A DNA stretch of 64,000 bases from Desulfurobacterium indicum (GTDB lineage: Bacteria > Aquificota > Aquificia > Desulfurobacteriales > Desulfurobacteriaceae): positions 1 to 64,000 of the forward strand of contig NZ_MOEN01000004.1 of assembly GCF_001968985.1 (NCBI RefSeq). The letters are read 5' to 3'. Positions 52,046-60,279 of this stretch are shown here, one piece after another (position 1 is the stretch's first letter; each line of letters begins with the position of its first letter). A program made the position numbers and the translations under genes. The notes under the pieces were generated by a model. It worked only from the letters and a program-made list of their open reading frames with translations. It was not told the origin of the DNA and ran no database searches.

Positions 52046-53404
52046 ATGTCACTTCTATATTCACTATCAATAGCCGGGCAGTCACTCCTGACATATCAAG
52101 ACGCTATTGACGTTACTAATAAAAATATTTCCAATGCATTTACCGATGGCTATTCAAGAGAAGAACCCGTAATTGCCGACCTTCCGGCAAGAAGTGGAGC
52201 TTACATTCAAGACATAAAAAGAATCTCCAACAAGATAATGTTTAGCAGATACATAAAAGCAAACCAGGAAACGGAAGGATTAAGCGACTATAAAAATATA
52301 CTTGATCAGGTAGAAGATGTATTCAACGATACGGCAGGTAGCGGTTTTGGTGCTGCATTAAACGATTTCTTTGCATCGTTAAATGACATTGCCGTCAATC
52401 CCGGCGACTTAACAGCAAGATATGCTGCCCTTTCTAAAGCAAAAGTATTAGTTGGAAGGATAAGGGATTCTTACTCTTATTTAACAGATATAAAAGAGAA
52501 AACTAACTTGGGTATAAAAGATACTGTAGATAATATCAACCGTCTAACAGAAAAACTGGCTGACATAAACAAAAATTTGAAATTTTTCTATAAGTCAAAC
52601 CCGGACAGATACAACGAATATCTGGACGAAAGAGATAGAACGCTAAAAGAATTAAGTTCTCTCGTAGACACAAAAGTTACATTCCACGAAGACGGCACCG
52701 TTGATGTTTCAACGGCAAAAGGATTTTCCCTCGTAATAGGCATAAATTCTCAATCCCTTTCATATTCTACTGATGGAAACAACAACCCTGTAATCAAGTG
52801 GAACAATACAGATATAACTGCCGAATTCCAGAATGGAAAACTTGGAGGTTACCTTAAAGGAATAGACTTTATAAACCAAACAATCGATAGGTTAAATATA
52901 TTCACAACTCAATTTGCAAATGCAATAAACACACAGCACAAAGCAGGATATGATCTAAACGGTAACCCGGGAACAGACTTTTTCACAAGCGATAACGGCT
53001 CTTCCACAATAGACGCATCAAATATCACATTAAATTTTGAAGATCCAAAACTGATAGCTGCTTCCCAAAACGCAACATATCCTGATTCTGACAATACAAA
53101 CATCAAAGCTATTATCGCACTCGAAGACACTCCTATCTCAGGCCTTAATAATCAAAGTTTCTCAGAATATTACTCAACAGAAATCATAACACCCATAGCA
53201 ACTGAAACCAACAAAACAGACAACCTTATAAAATCTTCGATAGAAATAAGAGATTCTTTAGACCAGCAGTTAAAAGAAATATCAGCTGTAAACACCGATG
53301 AAGAGTTTATAAACCTAACGAAGTTTCAGAGAGCATACCAGGCATCTGCAAAAGTTGTAAGCGTAACAGATGAACTTATCCAGACAATCCTCAACATGAT
53401 TTAG
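52046..53404 (+). CDS. flgK: Flagellar hook-associated protein 1 (FlgK)
   Basis: 452 residues. N-terminal helix SLLYSLSIAGQSLLTYQDAIDVTNKNISNAFTDGYSREEPVI and C-terminal FINLTKFQRAYQASAKVVSVTDELIQTILNM are the paired terminal helices of FlgK, which pack in the filament-hook junction. The middle holds LNDFFASLNDIAVNPGDLTARYAALSKAK near 113-141. Secreted through the flagellar type III system without a cleaved signal. SD GGGAGGATGAG. Confidence 0.93.
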   Translation: MSLLYSLSIAGQSLLTYQDAIDVTNKNISNAFTDGYSREEPVIADLPARSGAYIQDIKRISNKIMFSRYIKANQETEGLSDYKNILDQVEDVFNDTAGSGFGAALNDFFASLNDIAVNPGDLTARYAALSKAKVLVGRIRDSYSYLTDIKEKTNLGIKDTVDNINRLTEKLADINKNLKFFYKSNPDRYNEYLDERDRTLKELSSLVDTKVTFHEDGTVDVSTAKGFSLVIGINSQSLSYSTDGNNNPVIKWNNTDITAEFQNGKLGGYLKGIDFINQTIDRLNIFTTQFANAINTQHKAGYDLNGNPGTDFFTSDNGSSTIDASNITLNFEDPKLIAASQNATYPDSDNTNIKAIIALEDTPISGLNNQSFSEYYSTEIITPIATETNKTDNLIKSSIEIRDSLDQQLKEISAVNTDEEFINLTKFQRAYQASAKVVSVTDELIQTILNMI

Positions 53405-53415
53405 TGAGGTAAAAG

Positions 53416-54360
53416 ATGAGAATACCCGATATAGCATACTTTGACATTTTTAAAAAATACGACAGTATAAGGCAAGAAGAGCTGGAAAGATATAACCTTG
53501 AAGCAGCTTCTGGCAAAAAGCTTCTAAAACCATCAGACGACCCTGTAAACTTTGTAAGAGCTTTAAGGTATAAAAAACTGAACAAAAACATAGAAACATA
53601 CCTCAGAAACAGTGACCTTGTCTTAACAGACCTTGATACAGCAGAATCCACCATGGGAACAATAGTAAACACTGGCGAATCTTTAAGAGCAAAAATTGTT
53701 CAGATCCTAAACACAGGTGTGATAAACGACAATGAAGCTAAAGCATTAAAAGATTACTTTCTGAAAATAAAAGACTACATTATTAATCAGGCAAACATCT
53801 CCGTAGGCGGAGATTTTCTTTTTGGAGGGATAAAATCAAAAACGGCTCCTTTCGCACCTGACGGAACATACCAGGGAGAAACCGAAGAAACAACCGCTCC
53901 CGTGTCAAAAGGTGTCGAACTTAACACTACATTCAACGGAGCAGAATACATGGGAGTAAATTACGCTTCAGGTAAGATACTTCTGGTTGATGTAATAGAC
54001 ACAATTGTAAATGCAATAGACAACGGTAATCTTGATCAACTTAACGACATGACTATAAGCGTTGATCTTGACAACACTGGAACACCCAGGCAGATGAAAA
54101 TCCTCGATGCTTTTGATGCAGGTTTGTCAAAAATAATGGAGCACCGCTCCCAAATAGGAAGTCAAATAGCAACATTAACCGATTTAAAAACACAAAACGA
54201 ATCCTTAAAACTTAAATTCACAAATCTTGTATCGGAAATGGAAGATGCTGACTATTCAGAAACGATAATGAACCTTCAAAAAAGCCAAACTGCATACCAG
54301 GCACTTCTGGCTGCAATATCAAACACAAAAGACTTAAGCCTGTTAAACTTCCTCAAATAA
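53416..54360 (+). CDS. flgL: Flagellar hook-associated protein 3 (FlgL)
   Basis: 314 residues of the flagellin family. N-terminal ...YDSIRQEELERYNLEAASGKKLLKPSDDPVNFVRALRYKKL and C-terminal SEMEDADYSETIMNLQKSQTAYQALLAAISNTKDLSLLNFL match FlgL. It forms the second junction ring, onto which the filament builds. It follows flgK after 11 bases, and a terminator follows its stop. Confidence 0.93.
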   Translation: MRIPDIAYFDIFKKYDSIRQEELERYNLEAASGKKLLKPSDDPVNFVRALRYKKLNKNIETYLRNSDLVLTDLDTAESTMGTIVNTGESLRAKIVQILNTGVINDNEAKALKDYFLKIKDYIINQANISVGGDFLFGGIKSKTAPFAPDGTYQGETEETTAPVSKGVELNTTFNGAEYMGVNYASGKILLVDVIDTIVNAIDNGNLDQLNDMTISVDLDNTGTPRQMKILDAFDAGLSKIMEHRSQIGSQIATLTDLKTQNESLKLKFTNLVSEMEDADYSETIMNLQKSQTAYQALLAAISNTKDLSLLNFLK

Positions 54361-54364
54361 CTTC

Positions 54365-54395
54365 AGAGGGGCAATGCCCCTCTTTCTTTTTCTCT
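54365..54395 (+). terminator. Terminator after flgL
   Basis: AGAGGGG, CAATG loop, CCCCTCT, then TTCTTTTTCTC. Classic intrinsic terminator layout. Confidence 0.85.
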
Positions 54396-54478
54396 TCTTT
54401 ATGAGAAAATAAATTTTGTAGCGAAAATCCGGTGCAGGTTTATATTTTTAACTGCCATTAATCTTCAGGAGATAAGGA

Positions 54479-55408
54479 ATGAAAACTGCCTTGAAGTTTA
54501 AATATTTAGATACCGAGAAAACAGGACTTGCCATTGCACCTGATGATTTTGACGCAAATTACAACGAAAGAGCTGTTGTAGAAACGGACAGAGGTGTTGA
54601 AATAGTAAAAGTTTTAGGAGTATATAGAATCAACGAAGAAACTTTCGAAAGCTTCGGATTCAAAGAAGAAAACACGTTTAAAGTTCTCAGAAAACCCACA
54701 AACGAAGATTTAGACAAATTCAGAGAAAACGAAAAATTCTGCCGGGAAGCAATACCTATCTGTAAGGAAAAGATAAAGAAACATGAGCTACCGATGAAAC
54801 TTGTTAAAGCATACACAACATTAAACAAAGAAAGACTGGTATTTTATTTCACATCCGAAACCCGCGTTGATTTCAGACAGCTCGTCAGGGACCTTGCATC
54901 TCATTTCAGATTGCGAATAGAACTCAGACAAATAGGTGTCAGAGACGAAGTAAAAATGATAGGTTCTATGGGAATGTGCGGGAAAGAATGTTGTTGCAAA
55001 GAATACCTTGAATGTTTTGACTCTATATCTCTATCAATGGCAAGAATCCAGGGATTACCACCAAACCCGGCAAAACTTTCAGGTGTCTGTGGAAGGCTCA
55101 TGTGTTGTTTAAAGTATGAAGAGCCTATATACCGTATAAGAGAATACCTTCCTCAGATAGGAGAAACCATAACTATTAACGGAACAACCGGGAGAGTCGT
55201 TGACGTCAACATACCAACTGAAACCGTTACACTTGAAGTTGACTCAGGAGTAAAAAAACAGATAGACATAAGAACGTTTATCCCCGATGAAGAATGGGAA
55301 AGATACACCGAGGAAGTAAAAAAATTCGTAGACGACAAATTCAAATGTTTTACAAAGGCGAGCACAGACCATGAAACTGAAGAAGAAATACCAGAGCAGG
55401 TTGAATAA
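54479..55408 (+). CDS. ricT: RicT/PSP1-domain protein
   Basis: 309 residues. N-terminal part RAVVETDRGVEIVKVLGVY, then the PSP1 core YFTSETRVDFRQLVRDLASHFRLRIELRQIGVRDEVKMIGSMGMCGKECCC near 122-172, followed by SGVCGRLMCCLKYE near 200-213. The cysteine set (CGKECCC, CGRLMCC) binds an Fe-S cluster in RicT (YaaT), which helps RNA processing and maturation in Firmicutes. It starts with an AGGAG SD and overlaps the radical SAM gene by 38 bases. Confidence 0.85.
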   Translation: MKTALKFKYLDTEKTGLAIAPDDFDANYNERAVVETDRGVEIVKVLGVYRINEETFESFGFKEENTFKVLRKPTNEDLDKFRENEKFCREAIPICKEKIKKHELPMKLVKAYTTLNKERLVFYFTSETRVDFRQLVRDLASHFRLRIELRQIGVRDEVKMIGSMGMCGKECCCKEYLECFDSISLSMARIQGLPPNPAKLSGVCGRLMCCLKYEEPIYRIREYLPQIGETITINGTTGRVVDVNIPTETVTLEVDSGVKKQIDIRTFIPDEEWERYTEEVKKFVDDKFKCFTKASTDHETEEEIPEQVE

Positions 55409-56171
55409 CCTTTTTGTATATGAAACAGAAGATGGCTTTCATATAGAATCTGTGTTTTACAGAGGAGATACACTCTGTATCTCCACACAGGTTGGATGTC
55501 CTATCGGATGCCATTTTTGTGCTTCAGGAAACAAAGGCTTTTTCAGAAACCTATCCGAAGAAGAGATAAAACAACAGTATCTGCTCTTAAAAGAGAAACT
55601 TCCTATCAAAGGAATTGCAATAGCAGGCATAGGAGAACCTTCTTTTAACGTTAATTCAGTTTTAAAAGCATTAATTTTTTTTAAAAACAAAAAGCTCAAA
55701 GTAACAATAACAACGACTGGCTATCCAGATAAAGAATTTCAAAAACTCCTATTATCGAAACACGACGGAATAACACTCTCTATCCACGGATTTTCAAAAT
55801 CAGTAAGGCAAAAACTGTTTAAACTAAATTTTCCATTTGAAAAAACACTTTCAACATTTGAAAATTACATAAAACAGCTATCAAAAACAAAACGAAAAAA
55901 GTATCAGCTGGGATATCTTTTACTTGACGGTGTTAATGATTCCAAAGAAGAGTTATCAAAACTTGCCGAACTGGCGAAAAAATACAGTTTAACCGTAATG
56001 CTAATGATGTATAACCCGGTGGAAACAAGCCCCTTTAAACCTGTATCACCGGAAAAGTATGAGGAAAACTTCAGATTCTTGAGAAAGCACGGGATAAGAG
56101 TAACTTTAAGCAACCGATTCAGAACAGACCCCCTCGGAGGATGTGGAACTTTAACCATAGCAAGGACCTAA
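55371..56171 (+). CDS. Short RlmN/Cfr-like radical SAM enzyme
   Basis: 266 residues, about 80-100 fewer than RlmN or Cfr, with the whole N-terminal RNA-binding domain missing. The radical SAM cluster cysteines are C43, C47, C50 in VGCPIGCHFCASGNKGFFRNL. The two cysteines needed for RNA methylation also appear present: C36 (TLCIST) and C258 (GGCGTL). GIGEPSFN replaces the usual GMGEP. So the catalytic machinery looks complete but the target-recognition domain is lost. Coupled to ricT by overlap. Confidence 0.78.
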   Translation: MKLKKKYQSRLNNLFVYETEDGFHIESVFYRGDTLCISTQVGCPIGCHFCASGNKGFFRNLSEEEIKQQYLLLKEKLPIKGIAIAGIGEPSFNVNSVLKALIFFKNKKLKVTITTTGYPDKEFQKLLLSKHDGITLSIHGFSKSVRQKLFKLNFPFEKTLSTFENYIKQLSKTKRKKYQLGYLLLDGVNDSKEELSKLAELAKKYSLTVMLMMYNPVETSPFKPVSPEKYEENFRFLRKHGIRVTLSNRFRTDPLGGCGTLTIART

Positions 56172-56173
56172 AA

Positions 56174-56965
56174 ATGAACCGTTTTAGCTGCTACGTAGAT
56201 GTAGAAAGATTTTTAGGCGAACCCGTAAAAGAACTTGCCCAATTCCTGTGCTGTCTAAGGAGAGGGAAACGCTTTGAAACAATACTTCTGGTAGCACGAT
56301 TTTTAGAAAAAGTTAACAAGGTCGGAGACTTTTACAGTTTCAAGAACTCACCTAAAAAAAGTAAATTTTTAAAAGAATTACCGCTATCTGATGAAGACAA
56401 AGAGATATTGTGGAAATTAATAAGCAGATTTTTCCTTAAACACTGTGAAAACTCTTCAGGCGTAGAAATTCCTCAAAACGACCTTATCTCTCTCAGGAAA
56501 GGACGACTCTTTGAGGAAATAGTATACAGAATAGGACTCGCGAAAAGATGGAAGGTTGATCTCGTTTCAATGCACTGCCAGCCAATGTTAAACGGCAGAA
56601 AGGTAGAAATAAAATGCGGAGATAAAACCATTTCCGGAAAAAACCTAGATGTGGTTTTCTGGGGTAAAGATTACATTGAAGGTTACGAATGTAAATCAAA
56701 CGTAGCATTCTTTATACAACTTGGAATGGGGCACAGCGAAAGAGCAAGGAAGATAAGGGACAAAATAAGATATCTAAATCAACTTGCAAAATTCTTAAAA
56801 AGACATTTCCGGGAAGCTGAAATAACACTGGCAAGTTTTGCCCCCGATAGAAGCTACGAAAAATTCATTCCTGTAATAAAAAAGTGGATAGTAAAATGCG
56901 GAGAAGATGACAGAATTCATTTCAAAATAAAAACCATAGAGGAGATACTAAAAGAAGTAGAATAG
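56174..56965 (+). CDS. Predicted PD-(D/E)XK-type nuclease
   Basis: About 263 residues from the ATG at 56174 (the frame opens at 56141 inside the previous gene). The candidate catalytic core is RKGRLFEEIVYRIG (about 119-132), KNLDVVFWGKDYIEGYECKSN (about 166-186) and a helix with QL..GHSERAR: E, then D...ECK, the layout of restriction-endonuclease-like folds. The N-terminal 100 residues are helical and unrecognised. Operon partner of ricT and the RlmN-like gene. Confidence 0.52.
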   Translation: MNRFSCYVDVERFLGEPVKELAQFLCCLRRGKRFETILLVARFLEKVNKVGDFYSFKNSPKKSKFLKELPLSDEDKEILWKLISRFFLKHCENSSGVEIPQNDLISLRKGRLFEEIVYRIGLAKRWKVDLVSMHCQPMLNGRKVEIKCGDKTISGKNLDVVFWGKDYIEGYECKSNVAFFIQLGMGHSERARKIRDKIRYLNQLAKFLKRHFREAEITLASFAPDRSYEKFIPVIKKWIVKCGEDDRIHFKIKTIEEILKEVE

Positions 56966-56994
56966 GGGGCAAAAGTCGCCCCACCAAAATACTG

Positions 56995-58356
56995 TTACTG
57001 AAGGTCAACTATTTCCACATTATCTATCTTAAACGGATCATCATAAGGTCTTCTCAAACAGATAAAGCCTGGTCTATTTAAAGCAGGGTCGTTATCCGTA
57101 ATATCAATCAGTTTTTTATCATCGACAAATGCTTCTATTCTGTTTCCTTTGACTTTGAAACTCACCGTATACCAGCCGTTAACGTTTCTCGGCTTAAATC
57201 GGTTCTCGGCAATTTTTACATTACTGTCACCTGCAAACTTGAAAATTCTGACCCAATCGGGACCGAAAACAGCCTCATAACCGGCAGACGGACTTTCTGA
57301 AGCTCTAAAAATAATTCCAAGATCTTTATAACCACCAATCTCCTTATTAAGCGTTATCTGAAAATCTTTATATATCCTTCTTGCCAAGCAAATTTTTCCT
57401 TTTAATTCCGCAACTTTTCCTATACGCCCATCCATTTGAACTGCCTGAACAACTTTAACATTCTTACCCTGCCAGGGACCAAACGGTGCCATCTGACCAA
57501 GACCATATTTTTCAAAATCCTCCGTAAAGACTTTTCCGATACTCATCGTTCCTGCGCTTCCCTGAGAAGCAGAAGTTTGCGTTACAGATACAGACTGGGC
57601 TGACGAAGGCTTTAAAGGTTGAACACTTTCTCCTCCCGAAGAATATCTGTAATAATCCTCAGGTATATTCTGAGCTATCGCCTTCACAGCATTATCTATC
57701 ATAACCATAATAGCCTTTTCCATAGGCGTATTTTTATACTCTTCAAGCCCAACTCCCAGAGGCACCTTTCCGAAAAGACCGCCACCAAGACCTCCTACAC
57801 TGAAACTTGAAGCCTTACCTTCAACCCTTGTTGAACTTAAAATCCTTCCGGTTCTTACATCAACAAGTTTAATTATGGCAGCGATGTATGCCTCCTTTGT
57901 TCCCACCTTAACTCCACCAAGGAATGGAACTTTAGGAAGCAATCCGCCAACTCCTATTCCAAAACCTCCAGCATTAGGTTCAAAAGCAACTATAGCCCCT
58001 GTAACGGCAATATCAGCTCTTTCAAGTGGTCCTCCAGCCGGTCCGACAGGTGCTCCAAAACTCCTTTCAGACTGAATAGCAGATATTTCATCTCCCCTTT
58101 CAAGGACTATAAATTTGCCACTCTGCATCAAAGCATCTTGAAGCATTTCTGAAATTCCGCTTCCTATACGTCCGTTACACTTTGCCGCTTTACACTTAAA
58201 GCTGAGAACAGCTATCCTCGCCTTTTTGCCTTTATAAGAGGCTATAGCATTAATATTCTGTGGTGTTGTTCTTACAGTAGTAGCTGTCCCTCCACACCCA
58301 GCAACAAAAACAGCTGAAAGTATAAAGACACTTAAAACAGCAATACTCCTCCTCAT
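56995..58356 (-). CDS. CsgG-family lipoprotein with a C-terminal jelly-roll-like domain
   Basis: 453 residues. Lipobox SAVFVAGC. Residues about 45-240 are CsgG-like: RIAVLSFKCKAAKCNGRIGSGISEMLQDALMQSGKFIVLERGD, AVTGAIVAFEP and KLVDVRTGRILSSTRVEGKA; CsgG forms the outer-membrane curli export pore. A Ser/Gln-rich linker (about 245-285) leads to a concanavalin-like beta domain (VFTEDFEKYGLGQMAPFGPW...GWYTVSFKVKGNRIEAFVDDKKLIDITDND, to the end). No curlin genes are nearby, so the export role is open. Confidence 0.8.
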   Translation of the reverse strand: MRRSIAVLSVFILSAVFVAGCGGTATTVRTTPQNINAIASYKGKKARIAVLSFKCKAAKCNGRIGSGISEMLQDALMQSGKFIVLERGDEISAIQSERSFGAPVGPAGGPLERADIAVTGAIVAFEPNAGGFGIGVGGLLPKVPFLGGVKVGTKEAYIAAIIKLVDVRTGRILSSTRVEGKASSFSVGGLGGGLFGKVPLGVGLEEYKNTPMEKAIMVMIDNAVKAIAQNIPEDYYRYSSGGESVQPLKPSSAQSVSVTQTSASQGSAGTMSIGKVFTEDFEKYGLGQMAPFGPWQGKNVKVVQAVQMDGRIGKVAELKGKICLARRIYKDFQITLNKEIGGYKDLGIIFRASESPSAGYEAVFGPDWVRIFKFAGDSNVKIAENRFKPRNVNGWYTVSFKVKGNRIEAFVDDKKLIDITDNDPALNRPGFICLRRPYDDPFKIDNVEIVDLQ

Positions 58357-58430
58357 TCCAATACCCCCAAAATTATTTTCCCAATATTAATTTTAATATT
58401 AGAGTTTTATTTGAACAAGAGCTCTTAAAA

Positions 58431-59327
58431 TCAAGTTTTTCTACGCAAGGAAAGATATATCCAGCCTGAAAGTGCTGTAAAACCTGACATACAAAGAATA
58501 AGAGTATGGAAATAGACAGCATAAGGAAGTGCTTTTTTAGCACTCATTCCTATAAGAGAAAATCCCCCTACCATTCCTGCTTCAAACGTTCCAAATCCTC
58601 CTACGCTATGAATAGGTAGAATCGTTGTAAATTCTGCAAATGTCGAAACAAAAATAGTTTTGAAGAAACCAAGTCCCAAATGAGCAGCATTTAAAATAAA
58701 CATAAAAGCCGTAAATTTCAAAATCCATATACAAATTGAAAATAGAAACATCAGCAATAATTTATCCGCACGGAAAAGCACCGCCGATGCAACTATCAAT
58801 TTTTCAAAAAACGGTATCCTCTCTTTAAAAAAACAAAGAAACTTATAAATCACAAAAAGCAAGATTACTATAAGCAAAACAGCAAGTATGGGAAAAAATA
58901 TCAACCTCTTATCAGAAAAAGAGACATAAAACAAAGATAACAGAAAGAGAACAGATAAAGACACCAGATCAAATATCCTTGCACCGAACAAAATAACCGA
59001 AGAACGAGTTATTTCTATGCCGTAAAGCTTCTTCAATATAAGAGGGAATGAGGTTTCTCCGGAACGAAAAGGCATAATATTGTTAAAAAAAGTGTGAATC
59101 CCTATTACTGAAGCCATCTCTGAAAGAGGAATTTCATCGATATAAAGCTTGAGTCTTAAAGCTCTGAAAATGTAAACAAAAACATAAATAAACAGTGAAA
59201 AAGCAATATCTTTATAACTCAAATCCCTCAGCATATTGGAAATCTGAGAAAAAACATCATACCTATAAAGAACATACACAAAAAGTAAAAGGATTAAAAC
59301 GGAAATTAAGAAATTACTCTTCTTCAC
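58431..59327 (-). CDS. UPF0104/AglD-like integral membrane protein
   Basis: 298 residues with about seven or eight membrane helices. GFGTFEAGMVGGFSLIG near 255-271 and FFNNIMPFRSGETSFPLIL near 88-106 are typical of the LPG-synthase-transmembrane/UPF0104 family, which often accompanies GT2 glycosyltransferases and may move lipid-linked intermediates. Its start overlaps the GT2 gene by 14 bases. Confidence 0.8.
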   Translation of the reverse strand: MKKSNFLISVLILLLFVYVLYRYDVFSQISNMLRDLSYKDIAFSLFIYVFVYIFRALRLKLYIDEIPLSEMASVIGIHTFFNNIMPFRSGETSFPLILKKLYGIEITRSSVILFGARIFDLVSLSVLFLLSLFYVSFSDKRLIFFPILAVLLIVILLFVIYKFLCFFKERIPFFEKLIVASAVLFRADKLLLMFLFSICIWILKFTAFMFILNAAHLGLGFFKTIFVSTFAEFTTILPIHSVGGFGTFEAGMVGGFSLIGMSAKKALPYAVYFHTLILCMSGFTALSGWIYLSLRRKT

Positions 59328-60279
59328 TATTAATAACTCTCCTTATAACGTAAGGTTTCTTATTTTGAGACTCAAAATAGATGCGCATCAATATCTCGCT
59401 GATAATACCTGTAGTTAACATCTGAAGCCCAGAGATTATGAACATAACCGATATAATAAGAAGCGGTCTGCCTCCTATAGAATGCCCCATAATCTTTATA
59501 CCCATAAGGTAAGAAAAAAAGACAAGACCAATAAATAAAAGCGTTAAACCTATACCACCAAAAAAATGAATCGGTTTCTGCATATACTTTTTAACAAACC
59601 AGACATAAAATAGGTCAACAATTACCTTAAAAGTCCTTGAAATACCATATTTTGATTTTCCATACTTTCTTGGATGATGCTTTACAGGTATCTCTATGAT
59701 TTTATCCGGAGAAGTAACAGTCGAAACAACTGCAGGTATAAACCTGTGCATCTCACCGTAAAGTCTTACCCGTTTTATAACAGAACTTCTATAAGCCTTT
59801 AAAGAACAGCCATAATCGTGAATTTTTATACCTGTTAACCTTCCTATCAACCAGTTTGCTATCTTTGAAGGCAGTTTTCTTGAAATGGCAGCATCCTTAC
59901 GATTTTTTCGCCATCCGCTTACAACATCATAACCTTCTTCTATCTTTTCAAGGAGCCTTGGTATGTCGTCAGGATCGTTCTGCAAATCTCCATCCATTGT
60001 AATAATCACATCACCGGTAGCCATATCCATACCTGCCATCATCGCAGGTGTCTGTCCAAAATTCCTGGCAAACTCAACAACTTTCACTCTCTTATCCTTT
60101 GCGGCAATTGCCTCAAGCTTCTCAATGGTTTTATCCGTGCTACCGTCATCAACAAAAATTATTTCATAATCAAGAGAAAGAAATTCAACAACCTTTTTTA
60201 TTCTCATGTAAAGCTCGTCAACATTATCTTCTTCATTGTAAAGTGGAACCACTATAGAAATTTTCTTAATATCCTTCAT
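59314..60279 (-). CDS. Family 2 glycosyltransferase, undecaprenyl-phosphate sugar transferase type
   Basis: 321 residues. KISIVVPLYNEEDNVDELYMRI near 6-27, DDGSTDKTIE near 45-54, GDVIITMDGDLQNDPDDIPRL (metal DxD as DGD) near 88-108, HDYGCSLKAYR near 154-164, and two C-terminal membrane helices near 232-260 and 268-290. This is the DPM1/GtrB/ArnC-like plan: a sugar is moved from a nucleotide donor to a lipid phosphate on the inner face of the membrane. Overlaps both neighbours by 14 bases. Confidence 0.88.
   Translation of the reverse strand: MKDIKKISIVVPLYNEEDNVDELYMRIKKVVEFLSLDYEIIFVDDGSTDKTIEKLEAIAAKDKRVKVVEFARNFGQTPAMMAGMDMATGDVIITMDGDLQNDPDDIPRLLEKIEEGYDVVSGWRKNRKDAAISRKLPSKIANWLIGRLTGIKIHDYGCSLKAYRSSVIKRVRLYGEMHRFIPAVVSTVTSPDKIIEIPVKHHPRKYGKSKYGISRTFKVIVDLFYVWFVKKYMQKPIHFFGGIGLTLLFIGLVFFSYLMGIKIMGHSIGGRPLLIISVMFIISGLQMLTTGIISEILMRIYFESQNKKPYVIRRVINSEEE

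Noticed and set aside
56966-56982. GGGGC...GCCCC hairpin after the nuclease-like gene as a terminator
   Set aside because: Only five base pairs and no T run on either side; not strong enough to list.
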